Positions 45,801 through 57,487 of a stretch of DNA of 64,000 nt are shown in pieces. Below the pieces are notes generated by a model. The model was given only the letters and a program-made list of their open reading frames with translations. It did not search any database and had not been told where the DNA came from. The stretch is from the NCBI GenBank assembly GCA_027625915.1, contig JANTQA010000070.1:14327001-14391000 (forward strand). The letters are read 5' to 3'. Position 1 is the first letter of the stretch, and every line of letters begins with the position of its first letter. This DNA comes from Anaeramoeba flamelloides. Its lineage: Eukaryota; Metamonada; Anaeramoebidae. The translations under genes were made by a program, and so were the position numbers.

Positions 45801-48800
45801 GCAAGAAGTGTCATCAGTCCCGATCCATTAATCCGAACGAACGAAGTAGGTGTGCCAATTCACTTTGCAAAGGTGCTATCCTACCCTGAGCCCGTCAACA
45901 ATTGGAACGTCAATAAACTGAAAAAGGCAATTATTAATGGCCCCCACAAGCATCCAGGTGCGAATTATTATGAGGACGAAAATGGAATAAGAAAGGATCT
46001 GGGCCACATGACTGAACGGCAAAGAATTTCGTTATCAAAAACATTACTAAGCCGATCGGGATTCCAGACACAAAACTTGGGCTTCAATGTGAATTCAAAT
46101 TTTTTGAATGAAAGCAATTTTTCTGAGAACAACTTTAATCTTGATAGCAATAATCTCTTTGGAGGAACGAATGTCAATAGCTCTCTCAAGCCAAAAATTG
46201 TCGGGAGGCATTTAATTGACGGCGATATTTTATTGGTTAATCGACAGCCAACGTTACATAAGCCCAGTATGATGACTCATTATGCCAAGGTTTTAAAAAC
46301 AAATAACAATGTCATTAGGCTGCATTATGCAAATTGTAATACCTACAATGCCGATTTTGATGGTGACGAAATGAATTTGCATTTCCCACAGGACGAGTTA
46401 TCAAGGGCGGAGGGAATTGAAATTGTGTCGGCGGAAAAGCAATACTTGAGCGGCACAGATGGTAGCCCGCTTCGGGGATTGATCCAAGACAACGTTGTTG
46501 CCGGTGTCTTGCTAACGAAGAAGGATTCCTTTTTCACCCGAGAGGAATTCATGCAATTACTGTTTAATACAGTAAACGACCCAGAGAACATCCAAGACTT
46601 TGAGCTTGTTGAGCCTACAATCCTCAAGCCAAAGAAATTGTGGACAGGGAAGCAAGTGATCACGAACATGCTCAATTATTTAACCAAGGACAGATCGCCA
46701 ATTAATGTAATCTCGAGAAACAAAATCCCCTTTAGCGCCTGGAACGTCAAATCCTTTGCAGAAGATGAAAGTGTCTTTAGGGTGATCAATAACGAATTTA
46801 TCACCGGGGTTTTAGAAAAATCCCAGTTTGGTACAAGCACATTTGGCTTGATCCATAGCTTCTATGAGCTCTATGGCGCCAAAATGACGGACAAGCTGCT
46901 ATCTTCAATTAGTAGACTATTGAATTACTATCTATTGAAAAATGGGTTCACCTGTGGAATCGAGGATATGATCATCGTCGAGGAACAAGAGGACGAAAGA
47001 ATCAAAATTATTGAAAATATGATTGACAACACAATCTCCGATTTGAATGAGTTCCTGTCAATGAACAATGACCATGAGTACCAAGATTATCTCGAGAAGA
47101 CAAATCCTAAGAAATTGAAAAAAAATTTAATTGGCAAGGACTTTTTGAAAACCAATTCCAAAACGGATCAGATCTGTAAAAAATTGTCAAACAAATTATG
47201 GAAAAGGGCCGCAGTCAACCGCGATGTTGTCCTGAACAAATTGGATTCCGTAATGAAGACTTCGGTTAATGAAAAGACTTCCAAAATTATCAAGACCTGT
47301 ATCCCCAATGGACAATTGAAAACCTTCCCTTCAAATAATTTATCGTTGATGACGATCTCGGGGGCAAAGGGTTCCGTCGTTAATTTCTCTCAAATTTCTT
47401 GTCTTTTGGGTCAACAGGTGCTTGAGGGGAGAAGGGTGCCATTAATGTCAAATGGTAAAACCTTGCCTTGCTTTGAGCCATACGACATAACCCCCAGAGC
47501 CGGTGGCTTCATTTCAGATCGGTTTTTGACCGGGCTTAGGCCACAGGAATATTTCTTCCATTCAATGGCAGGCAGAGAGGGTCTTGTTGACACAGCTATT
47601 AAAACAGCTAATTCCGGCTATTTGCAAAGATGTATCATTAAAAGCCTCGAGGGTTTGAAGGTGACCTATGATGGCACAGTCAGGGACTCCGATGGAAGCA
47701 TTATCCAATTCTTATATGGCGAAGATTCCATTAGTGTGGCAGAATCTAAATTTTTAGACCAATTTGATTTCATGATCAATAATTATGATGCCCTGCTATC
47801 AAAATATTGCCCCTCAAAGGCTATTAAATATATGACAACAAAGGAAGCATTAGATTATGAATCACAAAGAAAGCAAACATTGGACAGAAAAAATGTTTCG
47901 TTGGATCCAGTAATAAACCAATTGAATCCTTCAATTCATTTGGGTTCAATTTCAGAATCAATTTCTCAAAAAATGGATAAATTTATGGATAAAAATATTA
48001 AAGATTATCAGGATTTAAATAATGATAAGAAGAAAAATAAGAAGAAGAAGCAGAAGAAGAAGAAGAATAAAACTAAAAAACAAAGAGAAGAAGAAAAACA
48101 GAAAATGGAAATGGAAAATACACAAAATGATATCCAATCTACAAAGCTGAATAAAAAATTGGCCATTGATAAATTTAAATCCCTAGTTTATCTCAAATAT
48201 TTCAGATCATTAGTGCATCCTGGTGAAGGTGTTGGTGTCATTGCTGGACAATCCATTGGTGAGCCATCCACTCAAATGACCTTAAATAGTGTTGATTACA
48301 ACACAAACGTTTTGATTAAAACTGGAGAAGGTGCAATAAAAGATATCAAAATCGGAAAGATAATTGATCATATTTTGAAGAAAAACAAAACCCAAATAAT
48401 CAATTATCCAGAAAATAGAACTGATTATTTAGACATGAAGAATAGTGAGCAAGATTTATATATACCCTCTTGTGATAAAAAGGGTGTTGTGCATTGGTCA
48501 AAAGTTGACGCAATAACAAGACATTTGCCTGTTGGACAATTGATGAAGGTCGAAACTGATTCTGGAAGGAAGGTAATTGCCACACAATCACATTCCTTTA
48601 TCATTTGGAATGGTAAAGAATTTATAAAAAAAAAGACAACAGAACTAAAAATAAATGATCAATTACCAACAATTTTGAACTTTCCTGAATGTCAAAATGT
48701 AGTTAATCATTTGGATTTATCAAAATATTTACCTCATGAAGAGTTAATCAAGAGCAATAAAAATCTAAATGTACTTAAATTAAATAGAGAATTTGGGTTT

Positions 48801-50996
48801 GTTTGTGGTGTATACCTTTCGGATGGCATCATTTGTGCTGATAACAAAAAGGATATCATAATTAATAATGAAGATGAAAATATTTTACAAGAAATGGGGA
48901 ATTGGTGTAGATCAAATAAAATAAATTGCCAAACCATAGTAAATCAGAAACAAAAGAATAAAACTTTACAATCAAAAATTTTAAAAATTGAGTCAACAAT
49001 GCTTTCAAAGCTTTTCGAAAATTGGATCGGAAATAAATCACAAAATAAATGTATACCAACTGAAGCATATAACAGTAATATTACTTTTGTTAAAGGCTTA
49101 TTAGACGGGTACTTTTCAGGTGATAGCAGCAGCTTTTTAATTAATGACAATTCCGATAATGCTATCAAATGTAATTCAAGATCTAAAAAATTAATGATCG
49201 GTATAAGTAATCTCTGTACTAGATTGGGAATATTTGGAATTTTGAATTCAATCAAAATGGGGGATGATAATAACAGTCAAGATGGTAAAAAAAAAATATA
49301 CCAATTAATAATTAAAAATAATAATAATATAAACTTATTTTATGCAAAAATAAAATTAACAAACCTCAAAAAAAATAACCAAATGGCAAATATAATCAAA
49401 ATACAAAATAATAATAAATCCAAGAAAGGATTTTCCAAACAAGAAAATGTAATTTTGGATCAGATTAAAAAAATTGAATTCCTGAACAAAGGTTCCAAAT
49501 ATGTTTATGATTTTACAGTAAATAAAGATCATACATTTGCAACTAGTATGGGAATGATTTGTCATAACACTTTCCATTTGGCCGGGCATGGTGCCGCAAA
49601 TTTGACATTGGGTATTCCTCGACTCAGAGAAATTATCATGTTTGCCAGTAAAAACATTTCAACACCATCCATGACATTGCCATTAAAGGCAAACATTTCA
49701 AAATCACAGGGAATGCTAATTACCAAGCAATTGTCCAAAATTACCCTATTTAATATCTTGAAATCCATTGTAGTTGGCGAATCCAAGGTTTTAAATCAGA
49801 CGAGTATGAAATGTACAAAGTTTACCATTCGAATGGAATTTAATCAAAAGAAAATAAAAAAATATGGTCTTAGTAAGAAAAAATTGGAAAAGATTTTGAA
49901 TACTCTACCAGCAAGAATTTTAAGAAAACTCAAGCAAAGAAATAAATCCTTTACAAAGAGTAATCCAAAACTGTTAATATCGGAATCGATCGATATTGAA
50001 ACAGAAGTTTTGGAAAAGGATTTAAACTCGAAATCAACATCTGAAAAAAAACGAAAAAAAAATAAAAAGCAAAGAGTCAGTTATGACGATTCAGACGAAG
50101 AAGAGGAAGAAGACAAGAAGAAACAGAAAAAGAAAAATTCAGAATTGTTAAATGAGATCGAGATGGATGATGATATTGATACTGGAGAAATGGAAGGGGA
50201 AAAAAACCAAGAAGAAGATGTCGAAGAAAAAAAAGAAATTCTGGAAAAGAAAAAGACAAAATCAAAAAACAAAAAGAATAAGAAGAAGAAGAAGAAGGAC
50301 AAAAAGGCATTGAAATTTGATTTAGATTCACAAATCAAAAATTTATCAAACAAAAAAATCGATAAAAAAATTAAAAAAGAATTTTTCTATTTGGAACCGA
50401 AATTTAAATTCCTTCAAATTCGGTTAAATCTAAGCCTAATGTCGCCAAAGGTGATCATGGTTGACTTAATTGAAGACATTTGTAAAAACATATTAATCAA
50501 CGATATCAATGGCATTGATAATTGTTATTTGATACCCGACGGTAATTCCATTTCGATTATGACAGAAGGCGTCAACTTCCCAGTCATTTGGAACTCACCC
50601 AATTGCTTCAGAATTAACGAAATTACGTCCAATGACGTGGGCAAAATTTTGGAAAACTATGGCGTGGAAGCTGCTCGAACAACAATCATTAACGAAATTA
50701 GAAACGTGTTTCAGGCCTATGGCGTGTCAGTCGATTACAGACACCTCAGTTTGATCGCAGACTATATGACATTTGAAGGAGATTATTTAGCTATGAATAG
50801 AACAGGTATCAGATCAAATAGCTCGGCTTTACAGAAAATGTCATTCGAAACCACAACAAAGTTTTTAATAGATGCAGTTCTTGAAGGCAATAACGAAGAA
50901 TTGAAAAGCCCATCAGCGAGAATCGTTTGCGGTAGAGTCGTTGAACATGGTACAGGATTTGTTGATATTCTTCAGCCTTTAACAAATGAAAATTAA
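42860..50996 (+). CDS. POLR1A: DNA-directed RNA polymerase I largest subunit (RPA1/A190) containing an intein
   Basis: Catalytic subunit of the enzyme that transcribes rRNA in the nucleolus. Exons 42860-43091 and 44320-50996 give 2302 residues; removing the 427-residue intein leaves about 1875, longer than the usual 1660-1720 because of Lys-rich inserts. The zinc cluster is C63/C66/C73/H76 (CHTCKLTANHCPGH). The joined exons read GHIGHIDLFLPVYHPLFF, diagnostic of Pol I. Further marks are VPPPKFRPPRVLD, NYAARSVISPDPLIRTNE, the metal-binding NADFDGDE at 754-761, the bridge helix GREGLVDTAIKTA near 1162, and the trigger loop GEPSTQMTLN / TFHLAGHGAANLTLG interrupted by the intein at 1401-1827. The C-terminus ends with HGTGFVDILQPL. 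The highly conserved core (about 45820-47800) is more GC-rich than the low-complexity parts. Stop codon TAA. Confidence 0.96.
43092..44319. other. Intron of the Pol I subunit gene (1.23 kb)
   Basis: Donor GTATGA at 43092, acceptor AATAG at 44319; it splits a Gly codon. The plus strand at about 43670-44130 holds coding-like, stop-broken peptides such as SKSISQAVDTKNVK and LDFNVTAALTERVLKVIKSA. A near-repeat of AAAATAGAAAATGGTTTGAA occurs at about 43775 and 43919. I cannot name the source. Short CAAGAAT repeats stand at 44223-44250. Confidence 0.7.
48288..49568 (+). other. Intein with LAGLIDADG homing endonuclease in RPA1
   Basis: A 427-codon in-frame insert between Asn1400 and Thr1828 of the precursor. 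It starts with Ser (SVDYNTNVLIKTGEGAIKDI, block A). Block B has TQSH (VETDSGRKVIATQSHSF). Two dodecapeptide motifs of a LAGLIDADG endonuclease follow: FGFVCGVYLSDGII at intein residues 169-182 and FVKGLLDGYFSGDS at 267-280, both keeping the catalytic Asp. Block F is VYDFTVNKDHTFATS, and block G ends MICHN before Thr+1. All residues needed for class 1 protein splicing (Ser1, TxxH, His-Asn, Thr+1) are present and the frame has no stop. The sequence is A-rich with many AAT/ATA codons. The ends are not GT/AG and the insert has intein blocks in order, so it is not an intron. The site lies in the trigger loop; from memory, archaeal RpoA'' inteins use the same or a neighbouring position. Confidence 0.95.
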
Positions 50997-51590
50997 TCTT
51001 TGTTTTTTTTTATTTTATTTTTTTTGACCATTTTTGATTTTTCTATTTTTCCTTTTTTTAATACATAATTTTTTTTTAGTAGAATAACTTTTTGTTTTTT
51101 TTTATTCATTTTTTTTTTTTTTCCTTTTTTTTATTATTTTTAATAAATAATAAATTATTTTACAAATTCTATATCAACTTAAAGATAAAATTAAATATAT
51201 TTTTTGATTTTGAGTTTTATTTTTTTTTTTACTTTTTCTTTTTTAGAACATAAGAATTGTTGAAACAATCTTTTCAAATTAATGCTTGTTTTTTTTTTTA
51301 TTTTTTTTCGCAATTATCAAAGAATAATTCAAATAATTAATTTTGATCTAGGAAATTTGAAGATAAAATCCATTTTCAAAAATAGTGACTAAAATTAAAA
51401 TAAACTTTGTTTGAGTAGAAAAGTGTATCCAAAAAAAACATTTTTTTCAAATATCAAGTATTTTTTTCTAATTGACTTCTGAAAAATAAATAATAAATAA
51501 GTAAAGTAATATATATTTAAAAGAATAGTTGATATATGTATGGAATAAAACTAAAAAATCAATAAATTTTCTTAACACATAAAAAAAGAT
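50997..51590. other. T-rich region downstream of the Pol I gene
   Basis: Long T runs and A-rich spacers; probably 3' UTR and intergenic. No gene seen. Confidence 0.5.
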
Positions 51591-52821
51591 TTTCCAGAAT
51601 AATATAAACTCCATTTCAAAATCATTGTCCCATTAAAAATCAAATTTTAAAGAAAAATAATTTTAATAATTAAAGTTATCAATAATAATATAAAAATTTA
51701 GATTTTAATATTCAGTACTATACTCATGAGATATTTATTTTTTGTCTAAAAATAAAATAAAAAAAGGAAATAAAAAAAACAGTTAAAAAAAATTTTGCCA
51801 TTTATTTTGAAATAAGCATTACATAAAAAATAAAAAATTTAAAAAATTAGTAAAACTCATTTATCGATTCTCCTTCCATTTGAATAACTTATTATAATCT
51901 CTTTTTCATATGTGAAAACAATTTTTCATTAATTCAACGGTTACTTCTTTCCAATTTTACATTTTCATTTACCATTTTAATTTTGCACCATCGAAAAAAT
52001 AAAAAAGAGAAAAAATGATTTATTTGTAAACTTTTCATTTTGAGGGGAAAAACTTCCAAAAGATACAAAAGCAATTCAAAATTCAAATGTAACATGTGCC
52101 ATTTATTATGAAATATAGTTTACTATTTTTTTTTTTTTGTTCAAAAAATAATCTAACAAAAAATATAGTTAAAAACCTTAGATACAAGAATTAAGTTAAA
52201 AAAAATGTTTTTTGTGACTTATATGATCAATTATATTACGAGTTAAGGTTTATAAAACTCTAAAATTTGTACCATAGTTATCTTCTATATGGTGAAAGGC
52301 CTTATTATTTTGTTTTTTATCTTAAAGATCGATCATAGACTTAGTATCGATTTTAATAGTGGCAAATTATAGGCATTTTTTTTAAATTTGTTTTATTTTT
52401 TCCGAAATCCGAATTATGAAGTCAAAGATTTATATAGATTGATAGATGTTTAAGAATAAATTTTGATTTTTTGGACTGTCAATGGAAATTTTTATTGCTC
52501 TTTTACTCTCTTTCGTAAATATATATATAGACATATATATATATTTAAAAGCACTAAATAAAATTAAAATCAAATCCATAATTTCAATATACAACACCCA
52601 AACCACATTTTTTTATTACTTAACCTCCAATATATTTTTCTTACACTCTTCTATTCGGATTTCGGAAAAAAAAAAATAAATATACAAAAGTGCCTTAATG
52701 AACTGCTAATAAATTTCATACCGAAATCCATGATCATTCAGTTAAGAACCAAAAACGAAAATTGCAAGGACTTATTACCAATAGAAGATAATCTTTTTAC
52801 CAATTATAGGGATTGTAAACC
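51591..52821. repeat. Dispersed repeat R1, copy 2, including foldback B copy 1
   Basis: 51601-51830 matches 17885-18105 (CTCCATTTCAAAATCATTG, CCCATTAAAAATCAAATTTT). 52247-52821 is a foldback with ends GGTTTATAAAACTC and, facing, GATTGTAAACC; a TTAA precedes the left end and ATAA follows the right. Inner arms share TTCCGAAATCCGAA with TTCGGATTTCGGAA. Its partner is 58148-58703. No gene inside. Confidence 0.65.
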
Positions 52822-53270
52822 ATAAAAAGACCAAGATCTGATCTGAATATCCATCAAATTAGTAAGGAAAAATTTTATCTTTTCTTGTTCAGCTTAGTCA
52901 TAAGACAGTCAAAAACTTTTACATATCGAGAGATTAATAATATTAATTATTGATGTGAAAGTGAAAAAAAAGTGTTCAAAATACACCCATTAAGATAAGG
53001 GATAGTAATTCATTATTTGTGAAAAGAACACATAGACTAAATAAATATTGTCAAAGTAAAAGCCACCGTAAAAAGAATAAGCATTGGTTGAAATGGAAAT
53101 ATTTTTATTTGTATGTAAATTAGGTTCTAGTTTCTGAAGAAAAAAAGTGTGTATATAATACAGATCTTCGTTTATACTTTTAAAGTAAATGAATAATTTT
53201 TTTTTGCTTTTTGGGATTTGCTTTAAAATTTTTTTTTTTTCATTTTTTTTCTTTTTTCTCTCAAATTAAA
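52822..53270. other. Upstream of eL19
   Basis: AT-rich. About 53030-53080 resembles 58805-58850 (TGTCAAARTAMAAGSC, AAGAATAA), so it still belongs to the R1 surroundings. The last 60 bases form a T-rich leader ending in CAAATTAAA before the ATG. Confidence 0.4.
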
Positions 53271-54008
53271 ATGGTTTCTTTAAAACTTCAAAAAAGATTA
53301 GCATCATCTGTACTTGGTGTTGGTAAAAGAAGAGTCTGGTTAGATCCTAATGAAATCCAAACCATCTCCATGTCCAACTCTCGAAGAAGCATTAGAAAGC
53401 TCCACCGTGATGGTTTGATCATCAAAAAGCCCGAAAATGCCGTTTCAAGAACAAGATTCAGAAAGAGATTGATTGCCAAAAGAAAGGGAAGACACACCGG
53501 GTTAGGTAAAAGAAAGGGAACCAAAAAGACACGTATGCCACCAAAGATCTTGTGGATTAGGAGAATTAGAATCTTGAGAAGATTATTGAAGAAATATAGA
53601 GACTCTGGAAAAATCGATCGTCATACATACCACGAACTCTACTTGAAAGCAAAAGGTAATGAATTCAAAAACAAAAGAAATTTGATTGAACACATCCACA
53701 GAGCTAAGGCTGAAAAGATCAGACAAGAACAACTTGAACAACAAGCACAAGCTCGAATTGAAAAGAGAAAGAGTGCTCGTGAAAGAAGAAACAAACGTGT
53801 CCTTGAAAAGAGAGAAAAGTTTATGACCACCAATTTACATAAAGACTTGGAAAAGGGAATGGTGGTTGAAAAAACAAAGAAGAAACAACAACCAAAAAAA
53901 AAACAACAACAACAAAAAAAGAAACCAGAAACGAAAAAAAAACCAGAAACAAAAAAGAAACAACAACCAAAAAAAAAACAACAACCAAAAAAAAAAGGAA
54001 AAAAATAA
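53271..54008 (+). CDS. RPL19: 60S ribosomal protein eL19
   Basis: A protein of the large cytosolic ribosomal subunit. The intronless frame gives 245 residues. From residue 1 it follows the family: [68 protein letters not shown], then [19 protein letters not shown] and [16 protein letters not shown]. The usual length is about 190-200; the extra 45 residues are a C-terminal tail of Lys/Gln/Pro repeats (PKKKQQ, KKPETKK units). The ATG at 53271 matches the family start; 20 upstream codons are a Phe-rich T tract and not part of the gene. Codon use leans to C/G-ending in the conserved part, fitting high expression. The stop is TAA. Confidence 0.97.
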   Translation: MVSLKLQKRLASSVLGVGKRRVWLDPNEIQTISMSNSRRSIRKLHRDGLIIKKPENAVSRTRFRKRLIAKRKGRHTGLGKRKGTKKTRMPPKILWIRRIRILRRLLKKYRDSGKIDRHTYHELYLKAKGNEFKNKRNLIEHIHRAKAEKIRQEQLEQQAQARIEKRKSARERRNKRVLEKREKFMTTNLHKDLEKGMVVEKTKKKQQPKKKQQQQKKKPETKKKPETKKKQQPKKKQQPKKKGKK

Positions 54009-54610
54009 AACAACATTAAATACTTTTGAACTTTATTTTTAAAGAAATGTTGAAAAAAAAAATAAGGTCTTTTTATAGAACACTTTTTAGAATTTCACAA
54101 ACTTGAGAAACTAAAAAAAATGTCTTAGGCTCAGAAATAAAGAAAAAAATTATTCTAAAAAATTTCTTTTTGATTTTTGTTTATTTTAGTATTTCAATTC
54201 TTTTTTTTTTATTTAATTTTTTTTCCACTTTATTTTTTTTCCTTCATCTCAATTTTTGATAGAGAATATTTAACTCATCAGAATTCTTAGAAAACAAAAT
54301 AGAGTTTAAAATCCCTTTTAATGACTGGATCTAATCTTAAAGAGTTTCTAGTGTGTAGAAACTTGTAAATTAGAAAACATAAATTTAGTCACTTCAAAAT
54401 TCTCTCTTTAACAAATTAGATTTTTATTAACATTTAAACCTTAATGCATTAACGTCATCATAGATTTCTCTATAATGAAAGTATGTTGTAATTGGGTGTA
54501 AATGATATTAGCACACAATGGCTCAAATAGTTTCTGTGGCTCTAAAAAAAGCAAAATGAATCTTATTGAACAATAAATTATTAGATTTTTTTAATAAAGG
54601 TATCAATATT
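54009..54610. other. Intergenic after eL19
   Basis: No gene. About 54360-54415 resembles 20220-20275 in inverse orientation (CACTTCAAAATTCTCTCTTT). Confidence 0.45.
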
Positions 54611-54629
54611 AAAAATGTGTCTTTTTTTT

Positions 54630-56211
54630 TATTTTTATTTTTTAACGGAGGAGTTGTTAATCCCTCTTGTTGGCCCGAATTCCTAAATTTTTATTTAGAA
54701 ATTCTAATAAAGACTCGAAAATTAGTCTATTACCCACAAGTGATAATAAATATATTGAATCTTTTTTAATAATAATATTTTTAATAATAGTATTATTTAA
54801 TATATTAGATATATTAATTTTTTTTAATCCAGATATCCAAATTCTACGATTATTTTCATAGGCTGGGCAGTTCCAGAGAAAATGATCCAAATCTTCAATG
54901 ATATCCAATTTTTTTGATTTTGTGCATAATTTGCAAAATTTTGATTTATCTTTGTTCATAACATAAGAGTATCTGTTTAGATAATTTGTAAAATTTCTGA
55001 GTTTTAAAATCGAAGTGGAACCCTTCCATTTTAAATATCTTTGTTGTTTGTTAATATTATTTTGAATAGAAATAATTTTTAAATATTTATGAACTTTCCA
55101 ACTGGGACTATTTTCTAGTTGTTTGATTCTATATTTCTCGAGTTCAATTTCGAGTTCTTTTAAGATGTTCGTTTGCCAGTTAATATTTTCGAATTTCTGC
55201 TCTCTAAATTTAAGATTATCAACTATTTGATTAAAATCCAAAATTTTTAATTTTTTAATTAGTTTAAATCTTCTTTTGTATATCGTTATTCTTGCTGTGC
55301 CGATTTTGGCTTCTGTTTTATAAATAAGTCTGGGAGAGTGTGGATTTATTAATAAAAATTTTGTTATTTTTTTATTTATCCTTACATCAATTGTATTGAA
55401 GTCTTTTTGTGTTAGATCAAATATTTCTAATTCATATAATAATTGACGATGTAAAACCGCTTTAAAAAATGAATTTTTAATCCATTGGAAAAATTTTTTT
55501 TGTTGTAGGATATTGATTAACTTTTTGAAATTGGTTTTAACTTTGTCCAAGTTAAACTTTAAGTGAGTTTGTTTATCAAGCAAAATCCCAAGATATAAAA
55601 ATTCTTAATGGATTTGTAGTTGTTTTAGTTTTATCCTTATTCGGATTCATTCCAAAATCTCTAATCATTTTAAATATTTTCTCTACATGATAATTTATTT
55701 CTATTAGCGATCCCTTCATAATTAATATCAAGTCATCTGCAAACATTTGTACATGTATTGCTAATGGTTTGAGTTTATCTAAAAGAAAATGAGTAATAAA
55801 TACAAATAATAAAGGGGATAGAGGATCACCCTGATAAACACCAATTCCTTCTTTTGAATAATAAACTAATAAAAATTTTACAATAATTTCATTTTTTATA
55901 AATTTTTTAATTGAATGATAGATTAAAGAATGATGAATAGAGTCAAAACATTTTTGTATATCTATTGTTACAATATAAATATTTTCTTTTTTAAATTTAT
56001 TTTTTGATCTTGTTAAATTCATTAAATAAATTTAGTACCGCAATTCTTGTATCTAGTTTTTTTTTGAAACCGAATTGTTTTTTTTTTGAAACTAAATCCC
56101 AAGAATCTTGAATTCCAGCATATAATAATTTTAGAAAAAATCTTGGAACAGTTTAATTAATCGAAATTGGTCGATAATTTAGCGGAATCCGTCAATAATT
56201 TAGCGGAATCC
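54630..56211 (-). mobile_element. 5'-truncated LINE with 19-bp target-site duplication
   Basis: A non-LTR retrotransposon on the minus strand. AAAAATGTGTCTTTTTTTT flanks it at 54611-54629 and 56212-56230. From its 5' end it has the reverse transcriptase motifs NYRPISIN, QFGFKKKLDTRIAVLN, VTIDIQKCFDSI, GIGVYQGDPLSPLL and FADDLILIMKG. A long C-terminal domain follows with a zinc motif (CKLCTKSKK... DHFLWNCPAYE). Two main frames overlap at about 55576-55583, a frameshift; more breaks lie near the 5' end, where 56161-56211 also has a short tandem duplication of GGATTCCGCTAAATTAT. The endonuclease half is missing, as expected of incomplete reverse transcription. The 3' tail is AT-rich with AAAAATAAAAA. 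Confidence 0.9.
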
Positions 56212-56710
56212 AAAAATGTGTCTTTTTTTTAATTCCCTTTTCCAAATCTGAAAATAGGATCCAAAATATAAGTGTCCCAGTATTTTGAAATTGAAATCGA
56301 GAACTTCCTGTAAGTAATTATTTTTTTATTTTTTTTAAATTCCAAAGATTAACTCAATAATTATCAACATAAAAACTCAAAGAATGATTAGTTTTGTTTC
56401 CTTTCCACAAAAAGATTGTTGATTTTTTCTCTTAATTTCCAATATCTCTGAAATACTTTTTTAAATAAAACTATTAACTGATTATTTAATTATTTTTGAA
56501 TAGATTTTTTTAGCAACTAATCTACATTTCAATACAAAATTTTGAACAACATTAATATTTCAAATTTGAAAAAATATCTTTCTTAAATTTTCTGTGAAAC
56601 GTAAATTAGTAACCTAAAAAAATTCAAGTATTTTTTTTTAAATTTTATACTAATAAATTAGTTTGACAAATTATTTTTAAAATATTACAAATACATTGAA
56701 AATACAACTA

Positions 56711-57487
56711 CCGTCAGTTCCAATTTTAAGGCACAAACTTTCAACGAAATTTAAGGCACTAAAAACAATCTCAAATTAAGGCACATAATTCAGATTCTAA
56801 ACTAAATTCAAAAAATAGGGGCCCAAATTTCGAGATCTCGTTCTAGAATCATTGGATTTCAATATGATGTTGGGCAGTTTATTAATGATGTAATTTAAAT
56901 AAAATTTTCTACTTCATAATTTACTAAGTAAACTTTTGACTGAAAAATTGGAAGAAAATAAAAAAAATTTTCAAACAATCAGATGACAATTTGATTTTTT
57001 TTTGTTTGTTAGTTTCTTCAATCAAATAGTTTCAGATGTCAATTTTTCTTCACTGATTTACATTTAATATTTTTACATGATGAAAAATTTCAATTTAATT
57101 CTCAATCAAATTACTCTTACAACCGAAAAAAAATTTGATAATATCCAGATGTTGTAAAATTTTGTATGATTTTTTTAGCCAAATTTTTGTACAAAAAATG
57201 AAATAGATTTTGTTCAACGTATAAAAATTTTTAAAGAAGACACCTTGTTTGTATGTAGTCTTCTGATGATTATCCACCAACATCTAGTTTATTGATGATT
57301 ATTTACAGGGTTCCTCATATAATTATTTTTCCTGAGTATCATTTGAAAAACTGGGCCCTTATTTTTCGAAAGGAGTTTAGTAAAATAAATTGTAAAAAAT
57401 AAAATTACAAATTTTGTGCCTTAATTTGAGATTTTTTTGTGCCTTAAATTTTATTGAAAGTTTGTACCTTAAAAGTGGAAATGACTA
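56711..57487. mobile_element. MITE with about 100-bp TIRs and TA duplication (family E, long form)
   Basis: The left end CCGTCAGTTCCAATTTTAAG and the inverted right end TAGTCATTTCCACTTTTAAG are each flanked by TA. The TIRs repeat the motif TTAAGGCAC two or three times per arm. The core has no transposase frame. The uninterrupted site is present at 17641-17670 (TACAAT-TA-ACTTTATC), which verifies the TA target duplication. A 198-bp relative is at 60357-60554. Confidence 0.85.

Noticed and set aside
48288-49568. The Pol I insert as a spliceosomal or self-splicing intron
   Set aside because: The ends are not GT/AG, the length is a multiple of three, the frame is fully open and intein blocks occur in order with the right terminal residues.
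42860-54008. Functional cluster of ribosome-biogenesis genes (Pol I subunit and eL19)
   Set aside because: The genes are 2.3 kb apart with repeats between and have separate starts; neighbourhood in one window is not evidence of co-regulation.
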